Shown in pieces: positions 8,101 to 19,526 of a stretch of DNA of 64,000 nt (the stretch's first letter is position 1; the number at the start of each line of letters is the position of its first letter). This stretch comes from Comamonadaceae bacterium. Its GTDB lineage: Bacteria; Pseudomonadota; Gammaproteobacteria; Burkholderiales; Rhodocyclaceae. The stretch is taken from positions 1 through 64,000 of the forward strand of contig JANLJE010000024.1 in assembly GCA_029255645.1 (NCBI GenBank). The letters are read 5' to 3'. The notes beneath the pieces are model-generated. The model saw only the letters and a list, made by a program, of their open reading frames with translations. It did not search any database and was not told the origin of the DNA. The translations under genes were made by a program, and so were the position numbers.

Positions 8101-9888
8101 ATGGCCGCTCCCAGCAACCCTACTGATATTGCACGCGAAGCGTTCCGGCAGCTGGCTGTCCGACGCGTTCCGCCCACGCCTGAAAATTACCGGCTCCTCT
8201 ACGCAGAAGTTGCAGGCCGCCCCGCGGAGCTGGAAGACTTTCCTGAAAAACCCCTGAAACAACTCGTCAGCGAAATCATCCGCATCGCCCCGGAACAACA
8301 ACGCCTGGGACGGGAGCTCGATGAAGCCATCCAGCACAAGGATTGGGCCCGCTTGCGCCAGGCGATCACCGACCCTATCCGCCAGCTCTCGGAAATCCAG
8401 CAACTGGCTTGGTCGACCTTGATCGGCAATCTGTTACGGCAATGGGAGGCCAAGTCGGCCAACCTTACCACCGCCAAGAAACGCGAAGCCCTGGAGCATG
8501 TGCTCAACAGCTCCGGCAGCAATACCCGCACCCTGTTCGTCCGCCTGGAAAACCTGCTGCGCGCCTGGTCCCAAGGCAGCGCCGGGGAAGATATCGTGCT
8601 GACGGAAGAAGCCCTCCCGCCGCCGCCCCTTGCCGTTCCCGACACCCCCGTTCCCGACACCCCCGCGCCAGCCGGCAGCCACGCGGAGCTGCTCCAGGAA
8701 TGCCGGGAATTGTTTGCCTACACCCTGGAAAGCTGCATCGCCCCGATGCTGGCCGAGCAACCCAGGCTGCAACAAGACGCCACGGCACTGGCCCAGAAGA
8801 TACGCAAGGTCGTCACCCTCAAGCAGCTGCAAGAAATTCAAGGCCACCTCAAGCGCTTTGCTTTCCAGATCGAACTGCAGATAGAAGACCAGAACGAATT
8901 GCGCGGCAGCCTGATCAAGCTGTTGCGTCTGGTCGTGGAAAACATGAGCGAGCTGGTATTGGACGACAAATGGGTCCATGGCCAGATAGAAGTCGTCCGT
9001 CAGATCATCGACAGCCCCCTCTCCCAACGCGCCATTGACGATGCCGAGCAACGGCTCAAGGAAATCATCTTCAAGCAAGGCCAGCTCAAGTTGAGCCTGC
9101 AAGAAGCCAAGGATGCCCTGAAGCACATGCTCACCGGTTTTGTGGACCACCTCGCCGACTTTGCCGGTGCCACCTCCGAATATCACGACAAAATCGAAAA
9201 ATATGCAGTCAGGATCAGTTCTGCCGACAACATCGCCGACTTTGAAGCCGTGCTGGCGGAAGTCATGCGGGAAACCCGCAACATCCAGATCAACGCCCTG
9301 CGCTCCCGGGACGAATTGCAGCAAACCCAGCAGAAGGTCAAGGAGGCCGAAGCCCGGATCCGCACCCTGGAACGGGAACTCGAAGTCACCAGCCACCTGA
9401 TCCACCACGACCAGCTCACCGGCGTTCTCAACCGGCGCGGCCTGGAAGAGATCTGCGACAAGGAAATTGCCCGGGCCGCCCGGCACCAATCGCCCCTCTG
9501 TCTTGCCATGCTGGACATCGACAACTTCAAGAAACTCAATGACAGCCTCGGTCACGATGCCGGTGACCAGGCCCTGATCCACCTCTCCAGCGTCATCCGT
9601 TCCACGCTGCGCCCTCAGGACACCGCCGCCCGTTTCGGCGGCGAAGAATTCGTCATCATCTTCCCCGACACCAATCTGGAGCAGGCCACCATCGCCATGA
9701 CCCGGGTGCAGCGGGAACTGACGCGACGCTTCTTCATGCACGACAACCAGAAAATCCTGATCACCTTCAGTGCCGGCGTCACTCAGTTACACCCCGACGA
9801 TACACAAGGCAGCATGATAAAACGCGCCGACGAAGCCATGTACCAGGCCAAGCAATCAGGCAAAAACAAGGTGGTCGCAGAAAAATAG
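8101..9888 (+). CDS. Diguanylate cyclase (GGDEF protein)
   Basis: 595 residues from the ATG at 8101; the longer ORF would run through the tRNA promoter region. The first 420 residues are helical and not similar to a common sensor family that I can name; they include coiled-coil-like stretches just before the GGDEF domain. The C-terminal domain has DIDNFKKLND and the active-site loop GGEEF, with an inhibitory RxxD site (RPQD) five residues upstream. It should convert two GTP to cyclic di-GMP with product inhibition. No transmembrane segment is visible, so it is probably cytoplasmic. Confidence 0.9.
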   Translation: MAAPSNPTDIAREAFRQLAVRRVPPTPENYRLLYAEVAGRPAELEDFPEKPLKQLVSEIIRIAPEQQRLGRELDEAIQHKDWARLRQAITDPIRQLSEIQQLAWSTLIGNLLRQWEAKSANLTTAKKREALEHVLNSSGSNTRTLFVRLENLLRAWSQGSAGEDIVLTEEALPPPPLAVPDTPVPDTPAPAGSHAELLQECRELFAYTLESCIAPMLAEQPRLQQDATALAQKIRKVVTLKQLQEIQGHLKRFAFQIELQIEDQNELRGSLIKLLRLVVENMSELVLDDKWVHGQIEVVRQIIDSPLSQRAIDDAEQRLKEIIFKQGQLKLSLQEAKDALKHMLTGFVDHLADFAGATSEYHDKIEKYAVRISSADNIADFEAVLAEVMRETRNIQINALRSRDELQQTQQKVKEAEARIRTLERELEVTSHLIHHDQLTGVLNRRGLEEICDKEIARAARHQSPLCLAMLDIDNFKKLNDSLGHDAGDQALIHLSSVIRSTLRPQDTAARFGGEEFVIIFPDTNLEQATIAMTRVQRELTRRFFMHDNQKILITFSAGVTQLHPDDTQGSMIKRADEAMYQAKQSGKNKVVAEK

Positions 9889-9979
9889 CGCCGCCCTCAG
9901 CCGCAGCGAGCAGGCCGATAGAAAATCACGCCGGAAAATTTTTTACCCGGCGCCATAAAAGTACGCGGATGGCGGCCAT

Positions 9980-9998
9980 GCCACCTTTTGCCGGTGGC
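9980..9998. terminator. Hairpin between convergent dgc and sbcC
   Basis: GCCACC-ttttgcc-GGTGGC lies between two convergent genes. A weaker six-base stem (CGCCGG/CCGGCG, 9929-9952) precedes it. Neither has a clean T tract; terminator function is a guess from position. Confidence 0.35.
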
Positions 9999-10012
9999 CG
10001 GCCCGGACAGGA

Positions 10013-13000
10013 CTAAAACCTCAAGCGCGAATAGCCGATCCCGCCGCCCTTTTCCACTCGTATCTGCGCCGGAATGCGTTCCTTCATGCCTTCGACGTGG
10101 CTGATGACGCCGATCATCTTGCCGCTGGCGTTGAGCGTATCCAGGGCATCGAGGGCGATTTCCAGGGTATCGGCATCCAGGGTGCCGAAACCTTCGTCAA
10201 GGAACAGCGAGTCGATCGAGGTCTTGTGGCTGACCAGATCGGAGAGCGCCAGGGCCAGGGCCAGGCTGACCAGGAAGCTTTCGCCGCCGGAAAGGGTGCG
10301 GGTGTCGCGGGCGACTTCGCCCTGCCAGCTATCGACGATGTCCAGCTCCAGTTCGCCGCTCGTCTTGCGGCGCAGCAGGTAGCGGCCGTGCAGGCGGGCG
10401 AGGTGGCCGTTGGCGAGGTGCAGCAGGTGGTCGAGGGTCAGGCCCTGGGCGAATTTGCGGAACTTGTCGCCCTTGGCCGAACCGATCAGGCTGTCCAGGC
10501 GTTGCCAGATGTCGCTCTCGGTGGTTTGCGCGTCGATCTGGGCGAACAGCGCCTGCCGGCTTTGGCGCGCCTGGTCGTCGCGGGTGAGCAAGGCGCGCTG
10601 GGCGCCGAGTTGTTCGCTGAGCTGGCGGCGCCGGGTTTCGAGTTGGGCGAGGCAGGTGTCGAGTTCGGGCAGCAGCGGGATCGGCGTTGCGACCGAGTCG
10701 CGCGGCGGAGGCGTGCTTTGCAGGCACCGCATCTTGTCGGCGGCGGCCTTGAGGACGGCGGCGGCCTGCTGCCTGGCGAGTTGCCGGGCTTCCTTGAGTT
10801 GCAGCAGGCGCTGGCGTTCTTCGGCCGGCAGCAGCGCGGCACGGTAGGCGGCAAGATCGGTAAAGGGGCTGGCGGCGAGGGCGGTCTGCCAGGCGGTCGC
10901 GGCCTCGGCAAGGGCGCGTTGTTGTTGGGCGAGATTGGTTTCGAGCTGGGTCTGGCGGCCCTGCTGGGCGGCGAGTTGCCGGGTCAGGTCGGCAATGCGC
11001 TCGGCGCAGCGGGCAAGGGCGGCGGCCGGGTCGTCGGTGGCCGGCAGGTCCATGGCCGACGGCGTTTCCGGGAAAGCTTTCCGGCGCTCCGCCCACTGTA
11101 ACGCCTGGAGTTGTGCGGCGTCACAGCGCCCCTGCTGCTGGATGAGGAGAGCGGCCAGTGCCTGCCGGCGTTGCTGCGTTTGCTGCCAATGCTGCCACTC
11201 ACGCTCGCGTTCCTTGAGCCAGGTGGCGGGATCGGTGGGGATTTCGTTCAGGGTTTCAAGCAGCCGGGCATCGAGTTCGGCCTGCTCCTGGACGATGGCT
11301 TGCAGGGTCCTGGCGGATTCGGCCTGGCGGACCTGGCCGGTTTGCAGCTTCTGTTGCAACAGCTGTTGCTGGTTACTGGCATTGAGCAGCGCCTGGGCGG
11401 CCTCGGCGGCGGTCTTGCGGGCGGCGTTGAGCGCTTGTTCGCCCTGCTCGGCGGCCTGCATCCGCGCCGCGAGCCGGGTTTGCGCCTGTTCGGCGGCGGC
11501 CCGGGCGGTGGCGAGGGCCTTGGCGTCCTGCCAGGCCTCGGCAGCCAGCGGCGGGCGATCGGGCCATGCGGCGAGGCTGGCCTGCCATTCATCCTGCAGG
11601 CGGGCGCTTTCCTGGCTTGTCCTGGCCTGCTGCTCCAGCCCGCTTTTTTGCGTGGCTTGCGCGGCGGCTTGTTCGGCGCGCAATTGCTGGCCCTTCTGGG
11701 TCAGCCTTTCGAGGGCCGCCTGTTTTTCCTTGAGCGCGGTTGCGGTGGCGGAAACGTCGAGGGCGGCATAGGCGGCGATGGCCGGGTGGTCGTGCGCGCC
11801 GCACAGCGGGCAGGCTTCGCCCGGCTGCAGTTGCCGGCGATGCGCTTCCAGGCTCTGGATGCGGTGTTCCTGTTCGAGCAGTTTCTGCTTGTCGGCGACC
11901 TGGGCGGCGAGTTCCTTGTGCTGCTCGCGCAGGACGATCAGGCCTTGTTCCTGGGCCGCGATCTTGTCCTGAAACTGCTGCAGTTGCGCGGCCTGGGCCG
12001 TTTGCAGTGCAGCCAGTTCGCGGCGGCGCTGGGCGAGCGCTTCGAGTTGTTGCCAGCGGTTGAGGCCGGCCTGTTCGCGCTGCCAGTGCTGACGCAGTTC
12101 GGCCAGGGTCTGGCCGGCCAGGCGCTGATTCTGCTCGCTCTGGCTTTTTGCCAACTCGGCGTCGGCGGCGGCTCTGGCTTTGGCGGCGGTGTCGACCGCA
12201 AGAGTTTGCGCGGCGAGCTGGCGGGCGGTTCCGGCTTGTTCCTGTTCGAGCTTCTGCTGCGCCTGGTGCTGGGCGGCAAGCCCGCACGCGAGTTTTGCCC
12301 GTTGTTCGAACTGCTGGCGCCAGACGCCGAGGCGTTCGCCGAGTTGGGCGTATTGCGGCTGGGCGGCGCAGAACTCGTCGAGTTGCTGCGCTTCGCGCTG
12401 ACTTTGCTGCAGGGCTTGCAGCGCCTGCTCGGCGACCTGGGCGCTGTAGTGTCCGGCGGCGAGGTGTTGATCGTGCTGTTCGGTTTGCAGTTTTTCGCGC
12501 GCGGCGTGCAAGGCCTTGAGTTCGGTTTCGCTGTGCTGGCAGGCGGCGCCGGCTTGTTGCCATTGCAGATGCAGCGGCTTCAGGGCTTCGGCCGGGTCGC
12601 TGGCGGCGAGCCTGGCCAGCTCCGGCGCGGCGGCGGCGAGGGCGGCATCGGCTTCCTGCTGCCGGGCTTCGGCGGATTTGATTTCCTGTTCGCCCTGGGC
12701 CAGATCGAGGCGCCACTGGCGTTGACTTTGGGTCTGCTGGTATTGGCGCTGGAGGTCGGCCTGTTGCGCATCGAGGCGGGCGGCTTCGCTCTGCATGGCG
12801 GCACGCTGCTCGTCGGAGAGCAGTTCCATGCCGTCGGCGCGGGCCTTGAGCTGCTCGAGCCGGCTCCTGGCGGCGCGCGCCTGCTCGAAAACCTGGCGCG
12901 AAATTTCGCCATAGATTTCGGTGCCGGTCAGTTCCTCCAGCAGTTCGGCGCGTTCGTTGGGTGTCGCGTTGAGGAAGGCGGCGAAACCGCCCTGGGCGAG

Positions 13001-13465
13001 CAGCATCGACTTGGTGAAGCGTGGAAAGTCGAGGCCGGTGATCTCGGCGATGCGCTTCAATTTGTCGCCGGTTTGGGTGCTGAGGATGGTGCCGTCGCCA
13101 TTTGCATCGAGCGCCGCCAGTTCCACCTTGGGCGCCTGCAATGCGCCGTCCACCTTGTCGCGGGCGCGGCGCTGGCTCCAGAAGGCGCGGTAGACGGCGC
13201 CCTGCACTTCAAACTCGACTTCCGCCAGGCAGTCGGCGGTGTGCCGCGTCATGATGTCGTTGTCGGAGGCCGAGATGGTCTTCAGGCGCGGCGTCTGGTG
13301 GTAAAGCGCGAGGCAGATGGCATCGAGCAGCGTCGATTTGCCGGCGCCGGTCGGGCCGGTGATGGCAAACAGGCTGCTGTCGCTAAAGGGCGGCCGGGTG
13401 AAGTCGATGCGCCATTCACCCTTGAGCGAATTGAGGTTCTTCAGGCGCAGGCGGAGGATCTTCAT
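10013..13465 (-). CDS. sbcC: Exonuclease SbcCD, SbcC (Rad50-like) subunit
   Basis: 1150 residues, the usual SbcC length. The N-terminal lobe has Walker [10 protein letters not shown], followed by two long Gln/Ala-rich coiled-coil arms separated by the zinc hook CPLC. The C-terminal lobe has the ABC signature LSGGESF and Walker [12 protein letters not shown]. With SbcD it forms an ATP-dependent nuclease that opens DNA hairpins and trims double-strand ends. Its start overlaps the sbcD stop (ATGA), indicating translational coupling. Confidence 0.96.
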   Translation of the reverse strand: MKILRLRLKNLNSLKGEWRIDFTRPPFSDSSLFAITGPTGAGKSTLLDAICLALYHQTPRLKTISASDNDIMTRHTADCLAEVEFEVQGAVYRAFWSQRRARDKVDGALQAPKVELAALDANGDGTILSTQTGDKLKRIAEITGLDFPRFTKSMLLAQGGFAAFLNATPNERAELLEELTGTEIYGEISRQVFEQARAARSRLEQLKARADGMELLSDEQRAAMQSEAARLDAQQADLQRQYQQTQSQRQWRLDLAQGEQEIKSAEARQQEADAALAAAAPELARLAASDPAEALKPLHLQWQQAGAACQHSETELKALHAAREKLQTEQHDQHLAAGHYSAQVAEQALQALQQSQREAQQLDEFCAAQPQYAQLGERLGVWRQQFEQRAKLACGLAAQHQAQQKLEQEQAGTARQLAAQTLAVDTAAKARAAADAELAKSQSEQNQRLAGQTLAELRQHWQREQAGLNRWQQLEALAQRRRELAALQTAQAAQLQQFQDKIAAQEQGLIVLREQHKELAAQVADKQKLLEQEHRIQSLEAHRRQLQPGEACPLCGAHDHPAIAAYAALDVSATATALKEKQAALERLTQKGQQLRAEQAAAQATQKSGLEQQARTSQESARLQDEWQASLAAWPDRPPLAAEAWQDAKALATARAAAEQAQTRLAARMQAAEQGEQALNAARKTAAEAAQALLNASNQQQLLQQKLQTGQVRQAESARTLQAIVQEQAELDARLLETLNEIPTDPATWLKEREREWQHWQQTQQRRQALAALLIQQQGRCDAAQLQALQWAERRKAFPETPSAMDLPATDDPAAALARCAERIADLTRQLAAQQGRQTQLETNLAQQQRALAEAATAWQTALAASPFTDLAAYRAALLPAEERQRLLQLKEARQLARQQAAAVLKAAADKMRCLQSTPPPRDSVATPIPLLPELDTCLAQLETRRRQLSEQLGAQRALLTRDDQARQSRQALFAQIDAQTTESDIWQRLDSLIGSAKGDKFRKFAQGLTLDHLLHLANGHLARLHGRYLLRRKTSGELELDIVDSWQGEVARDTRTLSGGESFLVSLALALALSDLVSHKTSIDSLFLDEGFGTLDADTLEIALDALDTLNASGKMIGVISHVEGMKERIPAQIRVEKGGGIGYSRLRF

Positions 13466-14706
13466 GCTGCCTCGCCCTCTAGGCCGGCAACGATGGCGCG
13501 GTAGCGTTCGTTCAGGGCCTGTTGCACGTCGTTGCTCAAATCCTCCTGCTGCAGGCGGCGGGCAAAGACCTCGAACGGGCTGAGTTCATCCAGCGTTTCG
13601 CTGGCTTCGGCGTCCAGACGGGCGGCGGCAGTGCCGCGCTGGCGGCGGATGCGCAGCACTTCGACCGGCCAGCCTTGGGTCAAGGCTTCGATGCGGGCCG
13701 GCAGGTCGGCCAGGTAGTCGTCTTCGGCAACGGTGATTTCCAGCCAGGCCGGACGCCCGGCGCTACCCTGGGCGGCGGCGGCGCCGATCTGGGCCGGCAG
13801 GCTGGCGAGGTTGCCGCTGATGGCGACCATGCCCTGAAAGCGGGGCACGGGCAGTGGAGTGACGGCCTGCAGACCCTCGGGGCTCAGGTCTACGAGCAGC
13901 ATGGCCTTGGGCTGCCGGGCTTCATCAAACGACAGCGGCAAGGGTGAGCCGCAGTAGCGGATGTGCTCCTGGCCGCCCACTTTCTGGGGCCGGTGGATGT
14001 GGCCCAGCGCGATGTAGTCGGCGCCGGGGAAGGCGTTGGTGGGGAAGGCTTCGAGGGCACCGACGTAGATTTCGCGCACCGATTCGCTGCGGCTGGCGCC
14101 CACCGTGGTCAGGTGGCCGGTGGCGATGATGGGCAAGGGGCGGCCGGAATTCGGGCCCGGGGCAGCGGCGAGGGCTTGCCGGCGTTCGCTGGCGGCGGCA
14201 AAAACGGCGCCGTAATGTTCCTGGATCGCCTGCTGCAACGACTGCTGTTTCTCTTCGGCACTCTGTCCGGCCTGGCTCTGCAGCACCTCGCGTGGGCGGA
14301 CGAAGGGAATGGCGCAGACCAGGCAGCCGGGCTCGCCGTTGCGTTGCGACAGCATGATGACCTGCGTCGCCGGGTCGGCGTGGGGGGCGGCAACCACCGT
14401 GGTGCCCAGGCGTGCCAGCAGTTCGCGGCTTTCGCCCAGGGTGGCCGGCGAATCGTGGTTGCCGCCGAGCAGCAGCAGCGCGACGCCGGCTTCGTGCAGG
14501 CGCACCACGAGCTGGCTGTAAAGCTCGCGGGCATAGCTGGGCGGCGTGCCGGTATCGAAGATGTCGCCGGCGATCAGCACCGCGTCCACCTGATGTTGAT
14601 CCACCTGTTCGAGCAGCCAGGCGATCAGGTCCTGATGTTCGGCCTGGCGGCTCTTGCCCATGAAATGCTGGCCGAGGTGCCAGTCCGAAGTGTGCAGTAT
14701 CCGCAT
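13462..14706 (-). CDS. sbcD: Exonuclease SbcCD, SbcD (Mre11-like) subunit
   Basis: 414 residues. Metallophosphoesterase motifs are present in order: [23 protein letters not shown] and ALGHIHRPQ, which bind the two manganese ions of the nuclease site. It is the first gene of the sbcDC operon, transcribed leftward. Nothing unusual is seen. Confidence 0.96.
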   Translation of the reverse strand: MRILHTSDWHLGQHFMGKSRQAEHQDLIAWLLEQVDQHQVDAVLIAGDIFDTGTPPSYARELYSQLVVRLHEAGVALLLLGGNHDSPATLGESRELLARLGTTVVAAPHADPATQVIMLSQRNGEPGCLVCAIPFVRPREVLQSQAGQSAEEKQQSLQQAIQEHYGAVFAAASERRQALAAAPGPNSGRPLPIIATGHLTTVGASRSESVREIYVGALEAFPTNAFPGADYIALGHIHRPQKVGGQEHIRYCGSPLPLSFDEARQPKAMLLVDLSPEGLQAVTPLPVPRFQGMVAISGNLASLPAQIGAAAAQGSAGRPAWLEITVAEDDYLADLPARIEALTQGWPVEVLRIRRQRGTAAARLDAEASETLDELSPFEVFARRLQQEDLSNDVQQALNERYRAIVAGLEGEAA

Positions 14707-14843
14707 GCGGTTTCCGGTGAATCCGAGAGGTCATGCCGCGGCGGGAAGGCCGGGGCGAAGCATGGAACTCTACCGGAAACACGAATCGCGATATAGCGGG
14801 CAGGATCGACCCTGGCCGCGGGACACCGGCATGGCGCCCTTTT

Positions 14844-15233
14844 TCAGCGCGGCATGTCCTGGGACAGGCAGTAGAAACTGCGCGCCTGCTCGCAAGTTTC
14901 TTCGGCCCGCACCTCGCGCCACACCAGCCAGCGCTCGTCGCGCAGGCGCCAGGCGGCCAGTTCCTCACCATAGGCCAGCACCGTGTAGAACTCCTCGCCG
15001 TCGTCGGAGCGGGGCTCGGCGAGGCTGAAACGGTGGGCGGTGTAGCAGGGTTTCCCGTCCGCGTCGTAGCCCACCACCCGGTGGGCCGCCAGTTCGTAAT
15101 CCTGATAACGGCGCAGGTCCAGGGGCGCCACCACCAGTTCGCGCCAGTCCTGGGGCAGGTGTTCCTGCCAGGAGCGGTCTTCCCGCTCCGGGCGCGGCGG
15201 GGCAGTGGTGCAGGCGTAAAGGCGAGGCGGCAT
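14844..15233 (-). CDS. Hypothetical protein
   Basis: 129 residues from the ATG at 15233, chosen because GAGGAG lies seven bases upstream; the longer ORF lacks such a site. The protein is soluble, rich in Trp, Arg and acidic residues (DWRELVVAPLDLRRYQDYEL, then AAWRLRDERWLVWREV). I recognise no domain. It stands alone between sbcD and modC, both on the same strand, with no sign of an operon. Confidence 0.6.
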   Translation of the reverse strand: MPPRLYACTTAPPRPEREDRSWQEHLPQDWRELVVAPLDLRRYQDYELAAHRVVGYDADGKPCYTAHRFSLAEPRSDDGEEFYTVLAYGEELAAWRLRDERWLVWREVRAEETCEQARSFYCLSQDMPR

Positions 15234-15376
15234 GAAAAACTCCTCAGTAACGTGAAAGCAGGTCCCGCAACTTGCAGCGGCGGGGGGTGATATCGAAACG
15301 GGGCATGATGAGGGCTTTGTGACAAAAAAACGGTTTGTCGATGCGATTCGCTCCACCTAAGCGAGTTCTGTGCCCT

Positions 15377-15388
15377 GCCTCATGAGGC
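15377..15388. repeat. 12-bp perfect palindrome after modC
   Basis: GCCTCATGAGGC lies eight bases beyond the modC stop codon. It could be part of a weak terminator or a protein-binding site; nothing else supports either. Confidence 0.4.
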
Positions 15389-15395
15389 TTCGTCG

Positions 15396-16463
15396 TCATG
15401 CCAGCAAGGCGACCGATTTCACCTGGGCAATCACGGCCAGCCCCGGCCCGATTCCCAGGGCAGCCCGGGAGCGCTCGGTGATGCGCGCCAGGAGCCGCAG
15501 CCCTGCGGCCAGTTCGAGTTGCACCAGCACATGGCCGGGCGTATCGGTGGCCGCCACGGCCGCAACCCGGGCCGGCAGGATGTTGAGGATGGAACTTTGC
15601 AGCGGGGGAGTGAGCGCCAGGCTCACATCCCGGGCATGAATGCGGCAGCGCAGGATCTTGCCGGGCGGCGCCTCCACCCTCGACACCAAAAGCTCGCCGC
15701 CGGGAATGGCAAGGCGGCTCAGGCCGTCCGCCTCCTGGCCCACGAGCCGGGCTTCGAGCACCACCCCGGGGTCATCGGCAAAGGTCGGCGGCAGGTCGGC
15801 GCGGGACAGGGTTTCCTGCAAGGGGCCGCTCGCCACCACCTTGCCGTCGTCCATCAGCACCAGATGGTCGGCCAGACGAGCCACCTCGTCGGGGGCGTGA
15901 CTGACGTAGAGCACGGGAATGTCCAGTTCGTCGTGCAGCCTTTCGAGATAGGGCAGGATCTCCCCCTTGCGCTTCAAGTCGAGAGCCGCCAGAGGCTCGT
16001 CCATCAAGAGTAGCCGGGGCCGGGTGAGGAGCGCCCGGGCAATCGCCACCCGCTGCCGTTCGCCGCCGGAGAGATGCCCCGGCCCCCGCTCCAGGAGGGG
16101 GTGGATGCCGAGCAGATCGATACAGGCCTGAAAGCCCTCGCCGCCCCTGTTGCCGGCCCGCTTCATGCCGTATTCGAGGTTCTTGCGAACCGAAAGATGG
16201 GGAAACAGGCTGGCTTCCTGGAACACCAGCCCGAGGGGCCGCCGGTGGGTCGGCAAAAAGAGGCCCTGCGTCTCGTCCTGCCAGACCTGGCCGGCCACCA
16301 CCAGACGCCCCCCGGAGGCCCGGCTGAGGCCGGCAAAGCAGCGCAGCAGCGTGGTCTTGCCGGAACCGGAAGGGCCGAACAAGGCGGTGACCCCCTTTTC
16401 CGGCAGCTTGAGATCCACCTCCAGGGTGAAGCCGGGATGAGTAAGCCGGAACCGGGCCTCCAT
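15396..16463 (-). CDS. modC: Molybdate ABC transporter ATP-binding protein
   Basis: 355 residues from the ATG at 16463, which overlaps the modB stop by one base (TGATG). It has Walker A GPSGSGKTT, signature LSGGERQRV and Walker B LLLMDEPLAALD, followed by a C-terminal Mop/TOBE domain (LARITERSRAALGIGPGL). It powers molybdate import with ModB and ModA. The ORF track merges it with an upstream shadow frame; the start given restores the usual ModC length. Confidence 0.95.
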   Translation of the reverse strand: MEARFRLTHPGFTLEVDLKLPEKGVTALFGPSGSGKTTLLRCFAGLSRASGGRLVVAGQVWQDETQGLFLPTHRRPLGLVFQEASLFPHLSVRKNLEYGMKRAGNRGGEGFQACIDLLGIHPLLERGPGHLSGGERQRVAIARALLTRPRLLLMDEPLAALDLKRKGEILPYLERLHDELDIPVLYVSHAPDEVARLADHLVLMDDGKVVASGPLQETLSRADLPPTFADDPGVVLEARLVGQEADGLSRLAIPGGELLVSRVEAPPGKILRCRIHARDVSLALTPPLQSSILNILPARVAAVAATDTPGHVLVQLELAAGLRLLARITERSRAALGIGPGLAVIAQVKSVALLA

Positions 16464-17137
16464 CACGGACTCCAGCCGCCCAGCCGACGCCGGCCATAGA
16501 GGGCCAGCAGCACCAGGAAACTGAAGGCGACCATGCCGCCCGCCAGCCCGTGGGCTTCGACATATTCCATGGCTTCCACATGGTCGTAGAGCTGCACCGA
16601 CACCACCTGGGTCTTCCCGGGGATGTTGCCGCCGATCATCAGCACCACGCCGAACTCCCCCACCGTGTGGGCAAAGCCGAGGATGGCGGCGCTCACGAAG
16701 CCGGGCCGGGCGAGGGGCAGGGCCACGGAAAAAAAGGCATCCCGGGGGCTGGCCCGAAGGCTCGCCGCCACCTCCATCGGGCGCTCCCCCATGGCCTCGA
16801 AGGCGTTCTGGATGGGCTGTACCACGAACGGCATGGAATAGCACACCGAGGCAATCACCAGCCCTGGAAAGGTAAAGGGCAGGATGCCCAGCCCCAGGGA
16901 CTGGGTGAGCTGCCCGACCGGACCATGAGGCCCCATCAGGATCAGCAGATAAAAGCCCAGCACCGTCGGCGGCAGCACCAGCGGCAGCGCCACCACCGCC
17001 CCCACCGGCCCCTTCCACCAGGAACGGGTGCGGGCCAGCCACCAGGCGATCGGCGTACCGAGCAGCAGCAGCAGCAGCGTCACCACGCTCGCCAGCTTCA
17101 AGGTAAGCCAGACGGCGGCGAGATTGCTTGCGTCCAT
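16463..17137 (-). CDS. modB: Molybdate ABC transporter permease
   Basis: 224 residues with about five membrane helices and the inner-membrane-component loop that docks the ATPase ([18 protein letters not shown]). It forms the channel for molybdate. It lies between modA and modC in the same operon. Confidence 0.95.
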   Translation of the reverse strand: MDASNLAAVWLTLKLASVVTLLLLLLGTPIAWWLARTRSWWKGPVGAVVALPLVLPPTVLGFYLLILMGPHGPVGQLTQSLGLGILPFTFPGLVIASVCYSMPFVVQPIQNAFEAMGERPMEVAASLRASPRDAFFSVALPLARPGFVSAAILGFAHTVGEFGVVLMIGGNIPGKTQVVSVQLYDHVEAMEYVEAHGLAGGMVAFSFLVLLALYGRRRLGGWSP

Positions 17138-17152
17138 GGCTCCCCCGGGAAT

Positions 17153-17932
<780 letters not shown>

Positions 17933-18751
17933 TCAGTTCTGGATGCAAAGAATGACGGCGGAAGCCTTGAACACGGCGCCAGCCTCTTCCCCCACGGCCA
18001 GGCCCAGGCGGGCGATGCTGTCGTGGGTGACCACGGCGCAGACGCTCTTGCCCCCGGGCAGGGCCAGGGTGACTTCGGAATTGACCGGCCCCTCGTGGAT
18101 GCGGGTCACTTCTCCCCACAGCTGGTTGCGGGCCGTGGTGCGCACCTCCCGGTCGGTGAGCAGCAGCACCGAGGAGGATTTCACCAGGGCATACATTTCC
18201 ATGCCCATCGCCAGTTCCAGGGTTTCGGCGGATTCCCGGGTGATGACCGCCACCAGCTCGTTGGTGTCGTCCAGCTTCAGGCGCACCTCGTAATCCACCT
18301 CCCCGGTCTTGAGGCCGACGATGACCCCGGCGAACTGGTTGCGGGCACTGGTTTTCATGGACATGCGCTTGAGCAGCTGGCGGAACTGGGCAAAGCTGCT
18401 CGCCTCCCCGTCATTCATGCTGGCGGTCAGCCGTTCCAGGGCCGCCTGATATTCCGCCTCCAGGGCCCGGTACAGATTCACCACCTGCTGCCCGTAAGCG
18501 GTGAGCAAGGTGCCGCCGCCGTGCTTGCCGCCCGCGGAACGGATCACCAGCGCTTCATCGGCCAGGTTGTTCATGGCATCCACCGCGTCCCAGGCCGCCT
18601 TGTAGGACAGCGGCACCGCCTTGGCGGCCTGGGAAATGGAGCCATGGCGGGCAATGGCCTCCAGCAGGCGGATGCGGGTGTCGCCCAGGAAAGTGCCGAA
18701 TTCGGTTTCCACTTCCAGACGCCCCTTGAAACGATGTGGGTTTTGTTCCAT
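17933..18751 (-). CDS. modE: Molybdate-responsive regulator ModE
   Basis: 272 residues. The N-terminal winged helix-turn-helix (LLEAIARHGSISQAAKAVPLSY) is followed by two Mop/TOBE domains, each beginning with a SARNQ/TARNQ-type block and ending near SSVLLL or SAVILC, which bind molybdate. Loaded ModE represses modABC and can activate Mo-enzyme genes. It is the first gene of the leftward modEABC group. ModE-like half-sites lie in its own promoter. Confidence 0.95.
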   Translation of the reverse strand: MEQNPHRFKGRLEVETEFGTFLGDTRIRLLEAIARHGSISQAAKAVPLSYKAAWDAVDAMNNLADEALVIRSAGGKHGGGTLLTAYGQQVVNLYRALEAEYQAALERLTASMNDGEASSFAQFRQLLKRMSMKTSARNQFAGVIVGLKTGEVDYEVRLKLDDTNELVAVITRESAETLELAMGMEMYALVKSSSVLLLTDREVRTTARNQLWGEVTRIHEGPVNSEVTLALPGGKSVCAVVTHDSIARLGLAVGEEAGAVFKASAVILCIQN

Positions 18752-18768
18752 TTTGTCGTGATGTTGTC

Positions 18769-18793
18769 AGATATATAACGAACACTATAACGC
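18769..18793 (-). promoter_or_regulatory. Tandem ModE half-sites upstream of modE
   Basis: ATATAACGA (18773-18781) and CTATAACGC (18785-18793) are direct repeats 12 bases apart. They match the TATAACG half of ModE operators. They lie about 20-40 bases before the modE start and overlap possible -10 sequences, which fits autoregulation. Confidence 0.55.
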
Positions 18794-18908
18794 AGGAATC
18801 CCGGCATCGAGCCGCCGGAAATGCCGGAAATTCCGCCAAAAATCCCTGCCCGCCATGGTTGCCATGACAAAACCATTCCTTCTAGAATGGCCCCGCAGCA
18901 AGCCGAAC

Positions 18909-18932
18909 CGCTATTCACGAACAGATATAGCG
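18909..18932 (+). promoter_or_regulatory. ModE operator upstream of mop
   Basis: CGCTAT and ATAGCG form an inverted repeat within a 24-base site (CGCTATTC-N8-ATATAGCG), close to the known ModE consensus with TATA-rich arms. It lies 58 bases before the mop start and suggests molybdate control of mop. Confidence 0.65.
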
Positions 18933-18990
18933 AAAACCGGGCCAGGTTCCTGCCCACCCCACTTCACTCACTTCATCGAGGATCGACATC

Positions 18991-19419
18991 ATGAACATCA
19001 GCGCCCGCAACAGCTTCCCCGGCACCATCACTGCCCTCACCGAAGGCCCCATCAACGCGGAAGTGGAGCTCCGCACCGCCGGCGGCGACAAGATCGTCGC
19101 CGTGGTCACCGAGGCCAGCGTCAAATCCCTGGGCCTGGCGGTCGGCAAGCCCGTCGTCGCCTACGTCAAGGCCCCCTGGGTGATGGTTCTGGCCGGCGAA
19201 GAAAACGTCCGTTTCTCGGCCCGCAACCATCTCGCCGGCACCGTGCAGGCGGTCAACAAGGGCGCGGTGAATTCCGACGTGGTGGTGCAACTGCCAGGCG
19301 GCAGCCCGGTACATGCGGTCATCACCAATGAGGCGGCGCTGGAACTGGGATTGAAGCCGGGCGCCCCGGCCTCGGTGCTGTTCAAGGCCAGCCACGTGAT
19401 TCTCGGCGTGCCGGCCTGA
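18991..19419 (+). CDS. Di-Mop molybdenum-binding protein (molbindin, ModG-like)
   Basis: 142 residues made of two Mop/TOBE repeats: MNISARNSFPGTI and VRFSARNHLAGTV open them, VVTEASVKSLGL and VITNEAALELGL match each other. Such proteins bind several molybdate ions and store or buffer Mo for cofactor synthesis. It is transcribed away from modE, has its own ModE operator and is followed by a strong hairpin and the nifB promoter, linking Mo supply to FeMo-co assembly. Confidence 0.92.
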   Translation: MNISARNSFPGTITALTEGPINAEVELRTAGGDKIVAVVTEASVKSLGLAVGKPVVAYVKAPWVMVLAGEENVRFSARNHLAGTVQAVNKGAVNSDVVVQLPGGSPVHAVITNEAALELGLKPGAPASVLFKASHVILGVPA

Positions 19420-19432
19420 TTGCCCCGGAGAA

Positions 19433-19458
19433 GGGCTTGTCGCCTTCCCGACAAGCCC
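19433..19458 (+). terminator. Hairpin after mop that contains a NifA-type site
   Basis: GGGCTTGTCG-ccttcc-CGACAAGCCC is a perfect 10-bp stem with a six-base loop, 13 bases after the mop stop. It looks like a terminator lacking a T tract. It also contains TGT-N10-ACA (19438-19453). Confidence 0.6.
19438..19453 (+). promoter_or_regulatory. NifA upstream activator site for nifB
   Basis: TGT-CGCCTTCCCG-ACA matches the NifA consensus TGT-N10-ACA exactly and lies about 75 bases upstream of the sigma-54 element. A one-mismatch IHF-like sequence (TTTCAAGCCATTG, 19493-19505) lies between them. Confidence 0.65.
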
Positions 19459-19526
19459 TCCCACAAGAAGGCGGCCCCTGCCCCGGCAAGAATTTCAAGC
19501 CATTGTTTATGAACAACTAAAAAATC

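Noticed and set aside
11111-13504. 797-codon plus-strand ORF and other long frames in sbcC
   Set aside because: Antisense or shifted copies of the coiled-coil coding region; SbcC on the minus strand has all its motifs.
19504-19515. Second NifA-like site TGTTTATGAACA before nifB
   Set aside because: Only six bases separate TGT and ACA; the consensus needs ten.
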